From NCBI GenBank assembly GCA_030490835.1, contig CM059972.1, forward strand, positions 12,191,764 through 12,255,763: 64,000 nucleotides of DNA, in the 5' to 3' direction. The notes below the pieces were generated by a model. The model was given only the letters and a program-made list of their open reading frames with translations, searched no databases and was not told the origin of the DNA. The translations under genes and the position numbers were made by a program. This DNA comes from Annona cherimola. Taxonomy: Eukaryota > Streptophyta > Magnoliopsida > Magnoliales > Annonaceae. The first letter of the stretch is position 1. Each line of letters starts with the position of its first letter. Of this stretch, positions 1 to 11,804 are shown in pieces.

Positions 1-621
1 CTAATAAAAATTTTGAAGGTAGGTAGTGTTGCTAATTGCAAAGAAAGTTAACATTGATCATAAAATTAAAATTCCAATAGTCATACAAGTTAATATCATT
101 TTGCTTTACTATGATAAAATTATCTCAATCAAATTTTTAGATGGGTTATATTTGCTTTAAAATGTATATATTCATGTATAAATTATGATGCATTAGAATG
201 TAATAATATTTTCATTATTTATCCATATAAAAATGATATTTTAAATAGTTTATGTTAAATTTTAAATTGATATTTAAATTAAACTACTTTATTACATTAA
301 TTTTATATCATTTTTGTATGAGACCATCATGCATTTGATTGGAATGGAACTTAGTATGCGAGTAATGAAATAAATGATTCTAATTATAATGAATTAGTTA
401 GATTTATAAATTTTGTAATTAATGAGGAGCCATTTGCGGCCAACATCATCCTAGCATTTCCTCATATACACATTTGACAACTTTAAGGTATGTTCGGTAG
501 AGTGGGAGTGGAGACTACAGAATACCAAAAGTCAACATATTAATGACTCAACTACCCTATATATTTATTTTTAATTTTTATATTCTAATTATTTTCTCAT
601 ATTTTTCAACAATTATCTTAT
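1..621. other. AT-rich spacer left of the large retrotransposon
   Basis: No gene is visible. The sequence is AT-rich with short A/T runs. The stretch around 230-420 resembles AT-rich segments near 37090-37640 and 48390-48870, so it is probably part of an old dispersed repeat whose ends I could not define. Confidence 0.5.
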
Positions 622-626
622 CTATT

Positions 627-1726
627 TGTTGACACCCCACCCTCGGGACCCGAAGACGGATAAGTGGATGCAAGATTCAAGCTCAACCAAATTCAATGCA
701 AAAGGGAGTTCAACCCAGCTAAGCGGGTCATTCCAAACTCAGCCCACAAGAGCGAAGCTCCTACAGGCCACCTCAACGAGCTCCACAAAACAGCCCACCA
801 GACGCAACAAACGGGCTTAGCCAAGCTCTAGCCCACTAAAGCCTCGGAAGCAGGCTTCTCTACAACTTTGGGCCTCTACAACGGCCCACCCAAAACCATG
901 GGCTTAGCCAAGCTCTAGCCCACCAAGCTAAGCCTATGGACCAAGTCCAACCCTTCAAGAAGCCCAAGCTCATGGACTAAGTCCATGACCTCAAGTAGCC
1001 TAAAACCCATGATCTCATCTCAAGCCCAAGTCCATGACCCCAAGTGGCCCAAAAGCTCACTCCTACACCTATAAAAGGAGGAGCACCCCGTCTCATTTGG
1101 ACACTTGAAGAGAGGCATCCCAAAGGGGAGGACGGGAGTCTGCAGCAACGCCCTGGCATCCCGCTTTTCCGCTCTACTAGCTACGAGCTTCTCTTCCCAT
1201 TTTCCCCTTTCCATCTCTCCCTTTCTCTCAGATCTTCTTATTTTCCCCCTTTTACGCCGTGTAAACCGCCTCGGGTTGGCAGAATTCTCCATATTTGCTT
1301 CAACTCGAAGGCCGGAACCCATACTCTGTATTATTAGTGCCTTATTTCTTTAAATAGGGACTGATCTCCCTTTAAAGATCAGTGGCGACTCCGTTTTTTT
1401 CTTTATTTTGTGTGTGCGTGTTTAAGTTAATGCCCCGGCAAGGTGAGTGCACGCGGGTCCGTGGATTCCAGCATAATACGCTGCCGTTATGCTGCCAAAT
1501 TTGTGACTCGACCCGTGTACGGAAAGCCTCGTCTTAGCCGTTATGCTGCCGAAATCACGAGAAAATGCCCATACGCCAACTTTCCTAAAAGATATGAGCC
1601 TTAAATGCATTTTACCCCATGTGAATGTAGGAAATCTAAGCCCACGTTGCTTTCCAACACGATCCATATTTTCAAGGCCCGGGAAACCATTTTGAGCCCA
1701 TCGTAGCGCTCCCAGCGGGTGCTACA
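627..1726 (+). repeat. 5' LTR of the Tat-type element
   Basis: It begins TGTTGACACC and ends GGGTGCTACA, matching the copy at 18823-19905 along its length. The two copies differ by several indels in the first 450 bp, including an 18-bp duplication present only in the right copy, and by scattered substitutions. The LTR would carry the promoter and polyadenylation signals of the element. Confidence 0.93.
1070..1077 (+). promoter_or_regulatory. TATA box of the 5' LTR
   Basis: TATAAAAG lies about 440 bp into the LTR within the sequence cctataaaaggagg. The identical motif occurs in the 3' LTR at 19252-19259. Position and context fit the Pol II promoter of a plant LTR. No expression can be inferred. 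Confidence 0.65.
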
Positions 1727-1729
1727 GCT

Positions 1730-1747
1730 TGGCGACTCCACTGGGGA
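1730..1747 (+). other. Primer binding site of the Tat-type element
   Basis: TGGCGACTCCACTGGGGA begins three bases after the 5' LTR. It ends in the complement of a tRNA CCA 3' tail. This sequence class is typical of Tat/Ogre-type elements and is usually assigned to tRNA-Arg; the tRNA identity is from family knowledge, not checked here. Confidence 0.75.
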
Positions 1748-2079
1748 CGGCGTTGTAGGTCTATATCGGTGCAAGGGGGTCAGAATCTGAAAGATCGGAG
1801 CTTCCTCCTTACTGAACAGCGAGTTGCAGAGGGATTTCCGTCTTCCGGCAGCGAGTTTCTGAAGTTTCTGCCCAAATCACGCAGAAACCTGAAAAGTTTT
1901 TAGGTCTAGAGGCGTTCAGCTCACAAAACTGCAAAGAACTCGTGAAGAACTATTGGATACCGCCTTGTGACTGTCAAGACACCTAAAACGAGCCAAAAGG
2001 AACACCGTCCAGCAGGAATGAAACCGGTTAACACTAAGTAAAAATCCGGCATAAAAATCTCTTCTTTTTCATAACCTGA

Positions 2080-2310
2080 GTGTTTTCTGGTCACGCTTCC
2101 AGAAATGCTTCAAGCGAACTAGTCTTCCTTCCAGAGACTCTTCAAGCGAACTGGTCATTCTTCCAGACACGCTTCCAGAGAACTGGTCCTTCTCCAGACT
2201 CTTCAAGCGAACTGGTCATTCTTCCAGACACGCTTCAAGAGAACTGGTCCTTCTCCAGACACGCTTCAAGCGAACTGGTCACTTTTTCTGAGACGCCTCA
2301 GGCAAACCCG
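2080..2310 (+). repeat. Minisatellite in the 5' leader of the Tat-type element
   Basis: About seven imperfect copies of a unit built on 'cttcaagcgaactggtc' alternating with 'ttctccagacac' lie between the primer site and gag. Spacing is irregular, roughly 28-35 bp. The stretch is open in one frame, but its peptide is only the repeat read through, so it is not called a gene. Such leader repeats are common in this element class. Confidence 0.7.
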
Positions 2311-2618
2311 AACCTGTGGACCTCAAACATTCTCACGCGTGGAACTTAAAATAAATAAAATCTGCAAAAAAAAACACACAAAAGGACCTGGACTCGCAAG
2401 CATCCATCCAAAGGTTGATTTTCTTCATTATCTGTCTACAAGTACTAATCTCTTTTTATTGATTACTCAGGTTCTTCACCATAGCTCGGGGGCAAAGTAA
2501 ATCAACCGTGGATCGAAGCCCCGTAATTACCAGATCAAGAGCAACTAGGATGGAGTCCGAATAATCCTCACACCACGAAGATCGGGATCACCAGTTCAAG
2601 CAGTCCATTGAAGCCTAC

Positions 2619-4394
2619 ATGGCGGCAATGGATAAGAGGATGCAAAAGCTAGAAGAAGTCCTATCAAACATTGGACAACCTCTAATAGGCGGACAGAACA
2701 CAGTTACACCACCATTTTGTTCACAAAACCTGAATCCGGAGCAAGACGGTGGACCTCAACCATCTTCCCACAAATCCCGGATTTCAGAGCAAGACGGTGG
2801 ACCTCAACCATCCTCCCACAAATCTCGGAACGATCACTACAAAGAAGAGGAGTTGGTCTTAGAACAAGGCCGTAATGAAATCCAAGACCTCAAGAATCAA
2901 CTCCAAAACCAACTAAAAGAAATGGAGGAGCGAATCAAACATCAAGGGGAGGGCCTACCTTCGGCCAAAATCGAAGATCTATGCCCGTTCCCCGACACCA
3001 AGCTACCTGAGAAGTTTGAGATACCGGCTTTACCTGCATATGAAGGAGACTCATGCCCGAGGGCTCATCTCAAGGCTTTTTGCGGCATCCTATACCCTTT
3101 GGTGAAAAGCGAAGAAGTCTTGATAAGGCTATTCCAACATAGCCTAAAGAAGGACGCCTTGGAGTGGTACATATCGTTGAATTGCCGGTTAATCAAAACA
3201 TGGGAACAACTCTCTTTGGCTTTCATGGACCGCTTCTCCTACAAGTTGAACATGGCTCCTAAACGGGCTGACCTCGAAGCACTAAAGCAAAAAGGAGACG
3301 AAACGTTCTCCGAGTACATTGCTAGATGGCAGGCATTGGCGGCAAAAATGAAGAGCCCGTTGCCTTTGGATGAGCAAATCTCCATCATCATCAACTCCGC
3401 ACACCCGAGCATCTCGGGTTACCTTATTTCTCACCCTTACATCAACTTCACTCAACTTCTCCAAGCCGGGGACCAAGTGGAGGCAGGAATCAGACATGAC
3501 ATCATCTCTTCATGACCTTACCAAGGGAACACAACTTGAAGGAAGCAAGAACCAAAAAATGGTAAGTCCTCGAAGACCCCGGACGTAAATGCCATAGACA
3601 CCACCCCTAAGCCTTTTCAAAGAAAAGCATACAGAGATTTTATACCTCTCGCCCAGTCCTACACCGACGTCCTCAACATGCTCATCTAAAAGAATATGCT
3701 TGCACCTCTAGCTCCAAAACCTCCACCTAATCCCCTTCCCAAAAATTACCGAGAAAATGAGTTCTGCGCCTATCACCAAGGGAGAGGTCACACAACTGAA
3801 AGATGTTTTACCCTCAAACATGCCATCCAAGACTTAATAGATGAGGAAAAAATCAAAATTTTATCAAACTCTCATGAGGATGTGATCCAAAATCCCCTAC
3901 CTATGCATGAACCGAATCCCAATGCAACGAATATAAACTTCATAGAAGTTGCAAGAGGACCCGTGAAGCCGAGTCATGAAGCCTATATGATCACCCTACA
4001 ACGAGCTAAGCAAGAAACTATCACACTACAAGGAGCCGCTCCTCGGAATGTCCATAAACCTCAAGAAGGGCATGACCAAGACTACCTCATATTGCCGGGC
4101 GTGAACAACTTAAAGATCGCTCCTACCCATCAAGAGCCCGTGGTACTAGCGGCCAAGCCGAAATCAACCTATGACTCACACAGGGTCCCATGGGAATATC
4201 CTCAATGCTCGGAGATAGGCAACATCTACCCTAATGGCCGAGTCTACCGACGGGAACCGGCTCGCAACGTGATCATCAACCCGGAGAAGGAACCGTCATA
4301 TGACGTGGCTTCACAACTCAAGTCCTTACCAGCTCAAATATCCATATAGGAGCTATTATGCACATCAACAAAGCATAGGGAGACTTTCACCAAA
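2619..4394 (+). pseudogene. gag: gag (capsid and nucleocapsid) of the Tat-type element
   Basis: The first ATG of the recognisable region is at 2619. The N-terminal part has a directly repeated EQDGGPQPSSHKSR segment and a glutamine/lysine-rich coiled-coil-like stretch. A retrotransposon gag capsid domain follows at about residues 140-290 (motifs LKAFCG, DALEWYISL, TWEQLSLAFMDRF, FSEYIARWQ). A degenerate zinc-knuckle-like motif, CAYHQGRGHTTERC, is encoded near 3765. The frame stays the same from 2619 through the protease but is broken by stops at 3513, 3537, 3687 and 4347, so only fragments could be made. The true start may lie upstream of 2619. Confidence 0.85.
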
Positions 4395-5300
4395 GTGCTA
4401 AGCGAGGCTCACATAACCACGAAGGTAACTCCCGATGCGGTGGCTCACATGATCGGGCAAATAATGGCCCATAACGTCATCACATTCACCGATGAGGAAC
4501 TTCCCGCGGAAGGGCGCAACCATGGACACTCCTTAAGCATCACGGTCGGATACAAAGGCTTGAAGATCCCCTTGGTAACCATTGACAACGGCGCAAGTCT
4601 CAATGTTTGCCCACTGCGAACAATTAAGAGACTTGGAATCCCGACGGATCAAATGAGACCAAGTGACTACCATGTAAGAGCCTTTGATAATTCTCAAAAG
4701 ACGGTATTGGGCGAACTAGACATAGAAATTCAAGTGGGACCCGACACCATGGTCGTCCCCTTTCAAGTCTTGGACATCCCCGCATCTTTCAACATGTTAT
4801 TGGGAAGACCTTGGTTACATCAAACCGGAGCCATCCCGTCCTCTCTCCATCAAAAGCTGAAATACATATCGGCGGGGAGGCTAGTGGTCATAGAAGCCAA
4901 TCCCGAGATCATCATCCCGGTGGAATTTGAAAACTGTCATGAAGTTTCACTTATTGAAGTATATGAATCTGCGGATCCTCTCCCTTTCAAGATGGACGAT
5001 GTGTATGAAATCCATCACATCCCTTCAAAGCAAAGACTCCCACTCCACTATGTCATACCCCCGGCCGAAAGACAAACAACAAGGTTCAATATCAAATATC
5101 GAGGAAAGACAGTGTTACTCAATCCTCAACAAAAGAACAACAAATGGGGTCTTGGGTATAGGCCCGAGGAAGATAAATTCAAGAAGTCAAATAAAGCAAC
5201 TCGGTTCATAAGCGCGGGGCACATATTACCCGAAGCATTGGAGACCCAAGAAATTTTAATGATAGCTCATGATGACCGGCATGAAAAAAAACGTCGTTGA
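4395..5300 (+). pseudogene. Aspartic protease of the Tat-type element
   Basis: This continues the gag frame. It contains the retropepsin-like core with IDNGASLNVCP in the active-site position and LLGRPWLHQTGAIPSSLHQK downstream, both typical of plant gypsy proteases of this lineage. In the family it cleaves the gag-pol polyprotein. The frame runs into a run of eight A at 5284-5291. Beyond it the family-like continuation (ESRQAKNWY) is found in the next frame, so one extra A appears to have shifted the frame. A further in-frame stop follows at 5434. Confidence 0.82.
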
Positions 5301-5550
5301 GTCAAGACAAGCCAAAAACTGGTATGCTATACCAACTTGCTCAAGACCCAGTTCTAGTAATCACATCACGCATCCGACGCCCATTCAGAAGAAAAAGAAG
5401 CAAACGGAGCCAGATATGTGGGCCAACATTCGCTAGTCCCACGAATTGCTAAAAATTTCAGAAGACAAAGGAGTTGATGAGGAGCTGCGCGACAATATAG
5501 AAAGACATGAAAACAAAGACGCAGCTTTGACTATGAAATATGTCAACTTA

Positions 5551-7278
5551 GGAACTGATAATTGGAATTTGGTAACATATTTTGTGGACATTTTATAACA
5601 ATTTGGTGGTTAATTAATTGATATTAATATGAAATTTGGTTTAAAATGTGGTTTTGCAACTTTTGTGTATTAAATATTAATTTCAAGCAATGTAAACAAT
5701 TTTTATAATCTTTTAGCTTGAAAATATTTTATCTGTTGCCATGAAATTAAATGGTTTTTAAAACCCACTAATGATTTTTTTTGATGAATTAATGATTTAA
5801 ATATTTTTATGCAGGGAATCCATTTATCAGCCGTCCAAACATCAAGATCACGCTGTCCAGAAAATTCATCAAACAGTCGTCCATCACGCTGCCAATTAAA
5901 TTGCATAGCTACCATTTTTTCTTCTCTCACCAACCATTCACGTGAGAATTCAGCAACATGCATTAATGTCGGACCCCACCATATTTGTCCCAAGCAAGCA
6001 TGCATTTACAAAACAACCAGCAACAATAAATGCAGCATGCATATTCACGTGACAAACATATTCATCCATTGCAAACCATGGACATAAAGTCAACAACTAT
6101 ATACCCATGGACCCCACTAGCAGCTACATTCAACATCTGCATATCAATTGGCCCCACTAGCTGCTCGTTAAAAGGAATGAGTAATTCACGTGAACCTGCA
6201 ACAAGCCTTTTAATTGGACCTCACAGCTGAATACGACAGCAGCAATTAGCATTCATTCAATAGCAGCAAAAATTTCCATCACAAATCATGTGAAATGCAT
6301 TGAAGTAATGGCCCACTTATTCAGCTATAAAAGAGTATCGTTAGCAGGGCATGAAAGAAGGAGAGAAGAATCGGCATAGAGAGTATTCCGCAGCAGATTT
6401 TTGGGAAGAGCACGGGAAAAAGGCCAGCGAGTTGCGTGGAGCAGCCGACACACCATCGGGGCTTCAAACTAATAAGCTTTTCTATCTTTTCCTTTATTTA
6501 ATTTTTGTTATCTTGTTTAAGATTGGTTGTAATTTTAATTTTATTTTGAACTTAAACATGCTTGGCTAAATCCTAAATCTAGGGTTTAGGATGTAGCATG
6601 CGTACAATGCAATGTGGTGTGGATTTTTAATTTATTTATGATGGATATTTTTGTTAATTTAATATCTTGTGATTTTTATGTTTGCTTTGTACACGGGCCC
6701 GTACTTTTGCATGATTCCATATATTAGGTGATGGAACCGAAAGGTGGAAATCTAATATACGAAAATTAAGATATTAAACCTGGAAATCTAAGACCATGAA
6801 AATAGGCATGATAACCTTGAAGAATTACATGAACGAACCACAGAACTTAATGGATTCTAATTAACTTAATCCCATGAGAATAGGTGGTTAAGAAAATTAT
6901 GGTACACCTTGTAGGTTTCGAGAGAAGGTGCAAGGATAAATTAAGGTTTGTTCTCCTTTAACAAACAATATCCAAATTAAATAATTATACCACTACCCGT
7001 TGCAAAATACGCATGTGAAATCCTAGACCCTAGGTATTTGCACTTTCGCTTTCTCTTCTCATTTTTAATTTGCACTTCTTCCCATTTTATTTATTTTCTT
7101 TCCCTTTTATTTACTGCATTTTCTCCCTACTTTTCTGTTTTATTTGCTATATTCTCTCTATATCCGACACGAAAGCATTTAAAAGTAAAAATTTATAGTC
7201 CTGAATTCCCTGTGGATCGATAATTTAAATACTACAATCTACGACCCGTGCACTTGCGGTAAGATTTCGAACAGGAAC
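5551..7278. mobile_element. Solo LTR nested in pol (element A)
   Basis: A 1,718-bp block (5556-7273) begins TGATAATTGG and ends TTTCGAACA, flanked by the 5-bp duplication ggaac at 5551-5555 and 7274-7278. It interrupts the codons between protease and RT. Removing the block plus one ggaac restores the same reading frame on both sides. It has no coding capacity, primer site or second LTR, so it is read as a solo LTR left by recombination. A TATA-like motif, CTATAAAAGA, near 6325 suggests plus orientation. The end sequence 'cgtgcacttgcggtaa' resembles LTR ends of large gypsy elements; the family is not determined. Confidence 0.85.
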
Positions 7279-7315
7279 CCCGGAGTTACCTAAATGTCTT
7301 CGTATTGGGAAAAGC

Positions 7316-8593
7316 TTGTCCACTGAAGAAAGGAACCAAATGCTCACCTTTCTTGAGCCTCGGCTTATCAACTTCGCCTTCTCTTATGAAGACATGCCCG
7401 GGCTTGACGAAGACTTAATTACTCATCAACTCCCAATAAAGGCCGGTGTCAAATCGGTAAAGCAAAAATTAAGGAGACTCAAACCGGAATGGATACCCAA
7501 GATAAGGGATGAAGTGATCAAGCAATACAATGTCGGATTCTTAGGGGTATCGCACTATCTGCAATGGCTAGCTAATATTGTGCCCGTGCCCAAGAAGGAT
7601 GGAAAAGTCCGAATGTGCATTGATTATAGAGATCTTAACAAGGCTAGCCCGAATGACGACTTTCCACTGCCTCATATCGATGCTTTAATCGATAATACGG
7701 CGGGCCATATATGGTTCTCCTTCATGGACGGATTCTCCGGGTATAACCAAATCAAAATCGCCGAAGAAGACAGAGAAAAAACCTCTTTCATTACTCATTG
7801 GGGAACTTTCTGCTACAAAGTGATGTCATTCGGTTTGAAAAATGCCGGAGCTACATATCAACGTACCATGACGGCCATCTTCCATGACATGATGGGCAAA
7901 GAAATGGAGGTCTACGTAGACGACATGATAGTCCGGTCCTACACCTTTGAAGGGCATCTAAGAGACTTGAAAAAATTGTTCAACAGGATGGAGAAATTTC
8001 AACTAAGGCTCAACCTGCAAAAATGCATCTTTGGAGCTCAAAAGGGGCGCTTGTTAGGCTTCATCGTTAGTGAAAAAGGAATCGAGGTGGATCCGGCAAA
8101 AGTTAAGGCAATAGTAAGCATGCCGCCTTCCGTAACCGAAAAGGAGATAAGGGAATTCTTGGGCAAATTACAATATATTAATCGGTTCATAGCCCGACTA
8201 GCATCCACTTGCGAGCCAATTTTCAAGTTGCTAAGGAAAGACTCTCCCAAAGAATGGAATGAAGATTGTCAAATCGCCTTTGATAAAATCAAAGCCTACT
8301 TGGTTAACCCTCCCATCTTGGTGCCGCCTAGAGCAGAAGGTCCCTTGTTGTTGTATCTCTCAGTCACTCCAACGGCATTGGGGGCGGTGCTAGGACAACC
8401 GGATGAATCGGGACGGAAGGAACAAATCATATATTACTTGAGCAGAAAATATACCCCAACGGAAGCCAAATATCCAGAAATTGAAAAGGCTTGCTTGTCT
8501 CTTGTATGGGCCATGCAAAAGTTAAGGCAATATATCATGTCCCGCACCGTATTGCTCATTTCCAAAATGGATCCGTTGAAGTATCTTTGTTAA
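7316..8593 (+). pseudogene. pol: Reverse transcriptase and RNase H, first copy
   Basis: This is pol of the Tat-type element. The RT palm runs over residues about 60-260 with VPVPKKDGKVRMCIDYRDLN, FMDGFSGYNQI, FGLKNAGATYQ and the catalytic YVDD at residues 200-203. The gypsy-type RNase H follows (about 300-420, FDKIKAYL, LYLSVTPTALGAVL, YLSRKY). In the family these copy the element RNA into DNA. The frame ends at a TAA at 8591 where a sense codon is expected; the coding sense continues directly after it (TRKLARWQLLL). The codons from 7580 on are repeated in the tandem copy downstream. Confidence 0.92.
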
Positions 8594-9784
8594 AAGACCA
8601 TATTAACGAGAAAACTAGCCCGGTGGCAATTGCTCCTCACGGAGTTTGACATAATCTATGTCACAAGAAAAGCCGTCATAATATTGTGCCCGTGCCCAAG
8701 AAGGATGGAAAAGTTCGAATGTGCATCGATTATAGAGATCTTAACAAGGCTAGCCCGAAGGACGACTTTCCACTGCCTCATATCGATGCTTTAATCGACA
8801 ATACGGCGGGCCATATATGGTTCTCCTTCATGGACGGATTCTCCGGGTATAACCAAATCAAAATCGCCGAAGAAGACAGAGAAAAAACCTCTTTCATTAC
8901 TCATTGGGGAACTTTCTGCTACAAAGTGATGTCATTCGGTTTGAAAAATGCCGGAGCTACATATCAACGTACCATGACGGCCATCTTCCATGACATGATG
9001 GGCAAAGAAATGGAGGTCTACGTAGACGACATGATAGTCCGGTCCTACACCTTTGAAGGGCATCTAAGAGACTTGAAAAAATTGTTCAACAGGATGGAGA
9101 AATTTCAACTAAGGCTCAACCCGCAAAAATGCGTCTTTGGAGCTCAAAAGGGGCGCTTGTTAGGCTTCATCGTTAGTGAAAAAGGAATCGAGGTGGATCC
9201 GGCAAAAGTTAAGGCAATAGTAAGCATGCCGCCTTCCGTAACCGAAAAGGAGATAAGGGAATTCTTGGGCAAATTATAATATATTAGTCGGTTCATAGCC
9301 CGACTAGCATCCACTTGCGAGCCAATTTTCAAGTTGCTAAGGAAAGACTCTCCCAAAGAATGGAATGAATATTGTCAAATCGCCTTTGATAAAATCAAAG
9401 CCTACTTGGTTAACCCTCCCATCTTGGTGCCGCCTAGAGCAGAAGGTCCCTTGTTGTTGTATCTCTCAGTCACTCCAACGGCATTGGGGGCGGTGCTAGG
9501 ACAACCGGATGAATCGGGACAGAAGGAACAAATCATATATTACTTGAGCAGAAAATATACCCCAACGGAAGCTAAATATCCAGAAATTGAAAAGGCTTGC
9601 TTGTCTCTTGTATGGGCCATGCAAAAGTTAAGGCAATATATCATGTCCCGCACCGTATTGCTCATTTCCAAAATGGATCCGTTGAAGTATCTTTGTTAAA
9701 AGACCATATTAACGAGAAAACTAGCCCGGTGGCAATTGCTCCTCACGGAGTTTGACATAATCTATGTCACAAGAAAAGCCGTCA
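7573..9784 (+). repeat. Tandem duplication of RT/RNase H, 1,106-bp unit
   Basis: Sequence 7573-8678 is repeated head to tail as 8679-9784. The constant offset of 1,106 is supported by matching codons at 7580 and 8686. By eye about 11 substitutions separate the copies (near 1%). The unit is not a multiple of three, so the duplication also breaks the pol frame at the junction. Little shared sequence is seen at the breakpoints. Confidence 0.95.
8686..9699 (+). pseudogene. Reverse transcriptase and RNase H, second (duplicated) copy
   Basis: A near-identical repeat of the first copy from the VPVPKKDGK motif onward, with the catalytic YVDD retained. It has a private TAA at 9277, where the first copy has CAA, and the same TAA at 9697 that the first copy carries at 8591. 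Downstream of the second stop the frame continues into the second RNase H. Small private changes include P for L and V for I near QKC.FG. Confidence 0.92.
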
Positions 9785-10566
9785 AAGGACAAGTGGTAGC
9801 GGATTACCTAGCCGCACAAGCACTCCCGGACTACCAACCGCTACAAGAAGACTTCCCGGATAAGGAAATACTACTTGTAGAGCAAGACGAAGAAAATGAT
9901 GGTTGGACCTTATACTTTGATGGCGCATGGAACGCTTCGGGTAATGGAATAGGTGTGATCATTTGCTCCCCCAACCAAGCCCCAATCATGATATCAAGAA
10001 GATTGGCTTTCCCGTGCACAAATAATATCATCGAATATGAAGCTTGCATAGCCGGAGTGCGGGAAGCCTACAAGCTGGGGGCAAGGAAACTTCAAATCTA
10101 TGGAGATTCGCAGTTGGTGATCAATCAAGCCAATGGGGAATGGGAAACCCGAGATGAAAAGCTAAAGTCTTACCATACGGCATTATCCTTGGTTTACTCA
10201 TTCGAAGAAGTAATTTTCACCTATGCACCACGGGCTCAAAACCAATGGGCGGACGCACTAGCAACCTTGGCATCTATGGTTGAAATACCATACGGGAAGG
10301 AAACTCAAGAAATCACAGTACAAACATCTCAACAACCCGCCTATTGTCTACAAGTGACGGCTGAAGCCGAAGAAACTCAAGAGAAAGAAAAGCCGTGGTA
10401 TCATGACATAAAACAATTATTGGAGAACCAAGCATTCGATGATCACATCACTCCCATGGAAAGAAGAACCATCAAAAGACTAGCCTCTACCTACGTAATG
10501 CAGGGGGCAACATTGTATAAGAGGTATCACAATCAAATGCTACTACGGTGTGTTGACCGGCAATAA
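9736..10566 (+). pseudogene. Second (archaeal-type) RNase H of the Tat-type element
   Basis: After the LTEFDIIYVTRKAVKGQVVADYLA linker, a separate RNase H domain occupies about residues 50-185: YFDGAWNASG, NIIEYEACIAG, YGDSQLVINQ and NQWADALATLASM supply the D-E-D-D catalytic set. An additional RNase H of this type is a hallmark of the Tat lineage. The C-terminal part leads to the integrase N-terminus. A TAA at 10564 interrupts the continuous frame just before the integrase start. Confidence 0.9.
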
Positions 10567-10578
10567 GCAAAAGAAGTC

Positions 10579-11646
10579 ATGACCCAAATTCATGAGAGAG
10601 ACTGCGGAGCTCATATGAACGGGATCATGATGGCAAAAAAGATAATGCGCCAAGGATACTATTGGATCTCAATGGAAAAAGATCGCTCGGAGTATGTGCG
10701 GAGATGCTTCAAATGTCAAGAGCACGGGAACTTGATACACTCACCCGCAACGGACTTGCATTACTTATCTACCCCATGGCCTTTCTCAACTTGGGGAATA
10801 GACATAATCGGCAAGATAGCTCCTAAGTCCATCGGCAGGCATGAATATATATTGGTGGCAATAGAATATTTCACTAAATGGATTGAAGCAACATCCTTCC
10901 CAACTATCAATGCGGCACAAGTTATACGCTTCATCAAAGGAAATATACTATCAAGATTTGGACTTCTGCAAGCAATCATTAGTGATAACGGAACAATCTT
11001 CATCAGTAAGAAGGTTCAAGACTTCCTAGCCCAATACAAAATACAGCATCACAAGTCAAGTCCCTACCGTCCTCAAGCCAATGGAGCCATGGAGGCCGCA
11101 AACAAGACCTTAATCAAGATCCTTGGCAAAATGGTGGAGAACTACCGAGATTGGACGGAAAAGTTGTCGTACGCCTTGTGGGCATACCGAACCTCTATCC
11201 GAAGAGCTACGGGATTCTCACCCTATGCCTTGACCTACGGCATGGAAGCGGTCCTACCCATTGAAGTGGAGATTCCAACTTGGAGGATATTGAAGGAAAG
11301 CGAGTTAGAAATGGAAGAATGGATGCAAACGCGCCAATCCCAACTGGATTTGCTTGATGAAAAGAGAATTCAAGTTCTTCACCACACCCAAGCATATCAA
11401 CGGCGAATGGCACGGGCCTATAACCGATCGGTAAGAGCTAAAAACTTCCAAGAGGATGACCTCGTCATGAAAAGGATCCTACTTGTTCATCCTGCAGATA
11501 AAAGAGGTAAGTTTAGGCCTAATTGGGAAGGTCCGTGGGTTATAGCCAAAGTTTTATCAAATGGAGCATTAGCCATTTCAAAATCCGAAGACAACGGGAA
11601 GGCCGAAATCATAAGTTCGGACCACGTCAAGAAGTTCTATCCATAA
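10579..11646 (+). pseudogene. Integrase of the Tat-type element
   Basis: A 355-residue open segment with an HHCC zinc domain (H5, H12, C43, C46) and the core D75, D136 and E172 (motifs GIDIIG, SDNGT, GAMEAANK), giving a D,D35E spacing. The downstream part has the gypsy-like KRILLVHPADKRGKFRPNWEGPW region and ends at YP. The integrase itself is uninterrupted, but it lies in the same frame as the rest of pol, which is broken upstream, so it could not be made as part of a normal polyprotein. Confidence 0.93.
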
Positions 11647-11778
11647 AATGGCTCACAATCAAAATACTGATGTGACAGCAAAGCAAGAAGGACATCCAGA
11701 AACCGTCTTTCCGCATCCCTCGTGAAATCAAAGGCAAATCATAAGTGCAGAACTGCTGCTGCTGGAAACAGGCTCTTA

Positions 11779-11799
11779 GACCTAAAAAGTTTTTAGGTC
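11779..11799. repeat. Short perfect palindrome after integrase
   Basis: gacctaaaaa and tttttaggtc are perfect inverted copies separated by one base. Imperfect versions of the same motif occur at about 1887-1908, 17161-17181 and 18741-18762, all in non-coding parts of this element. Function unknown. Confidence 0.75.
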
Positions 11800-11804
11800 C
11801 CACA

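Noticed and set aside
2080..2349. 89-codon frame across the 5' leader minisatellite
   Set aside because: The peptide is the repeat unit read through in shifting phase, with no relation to gag.
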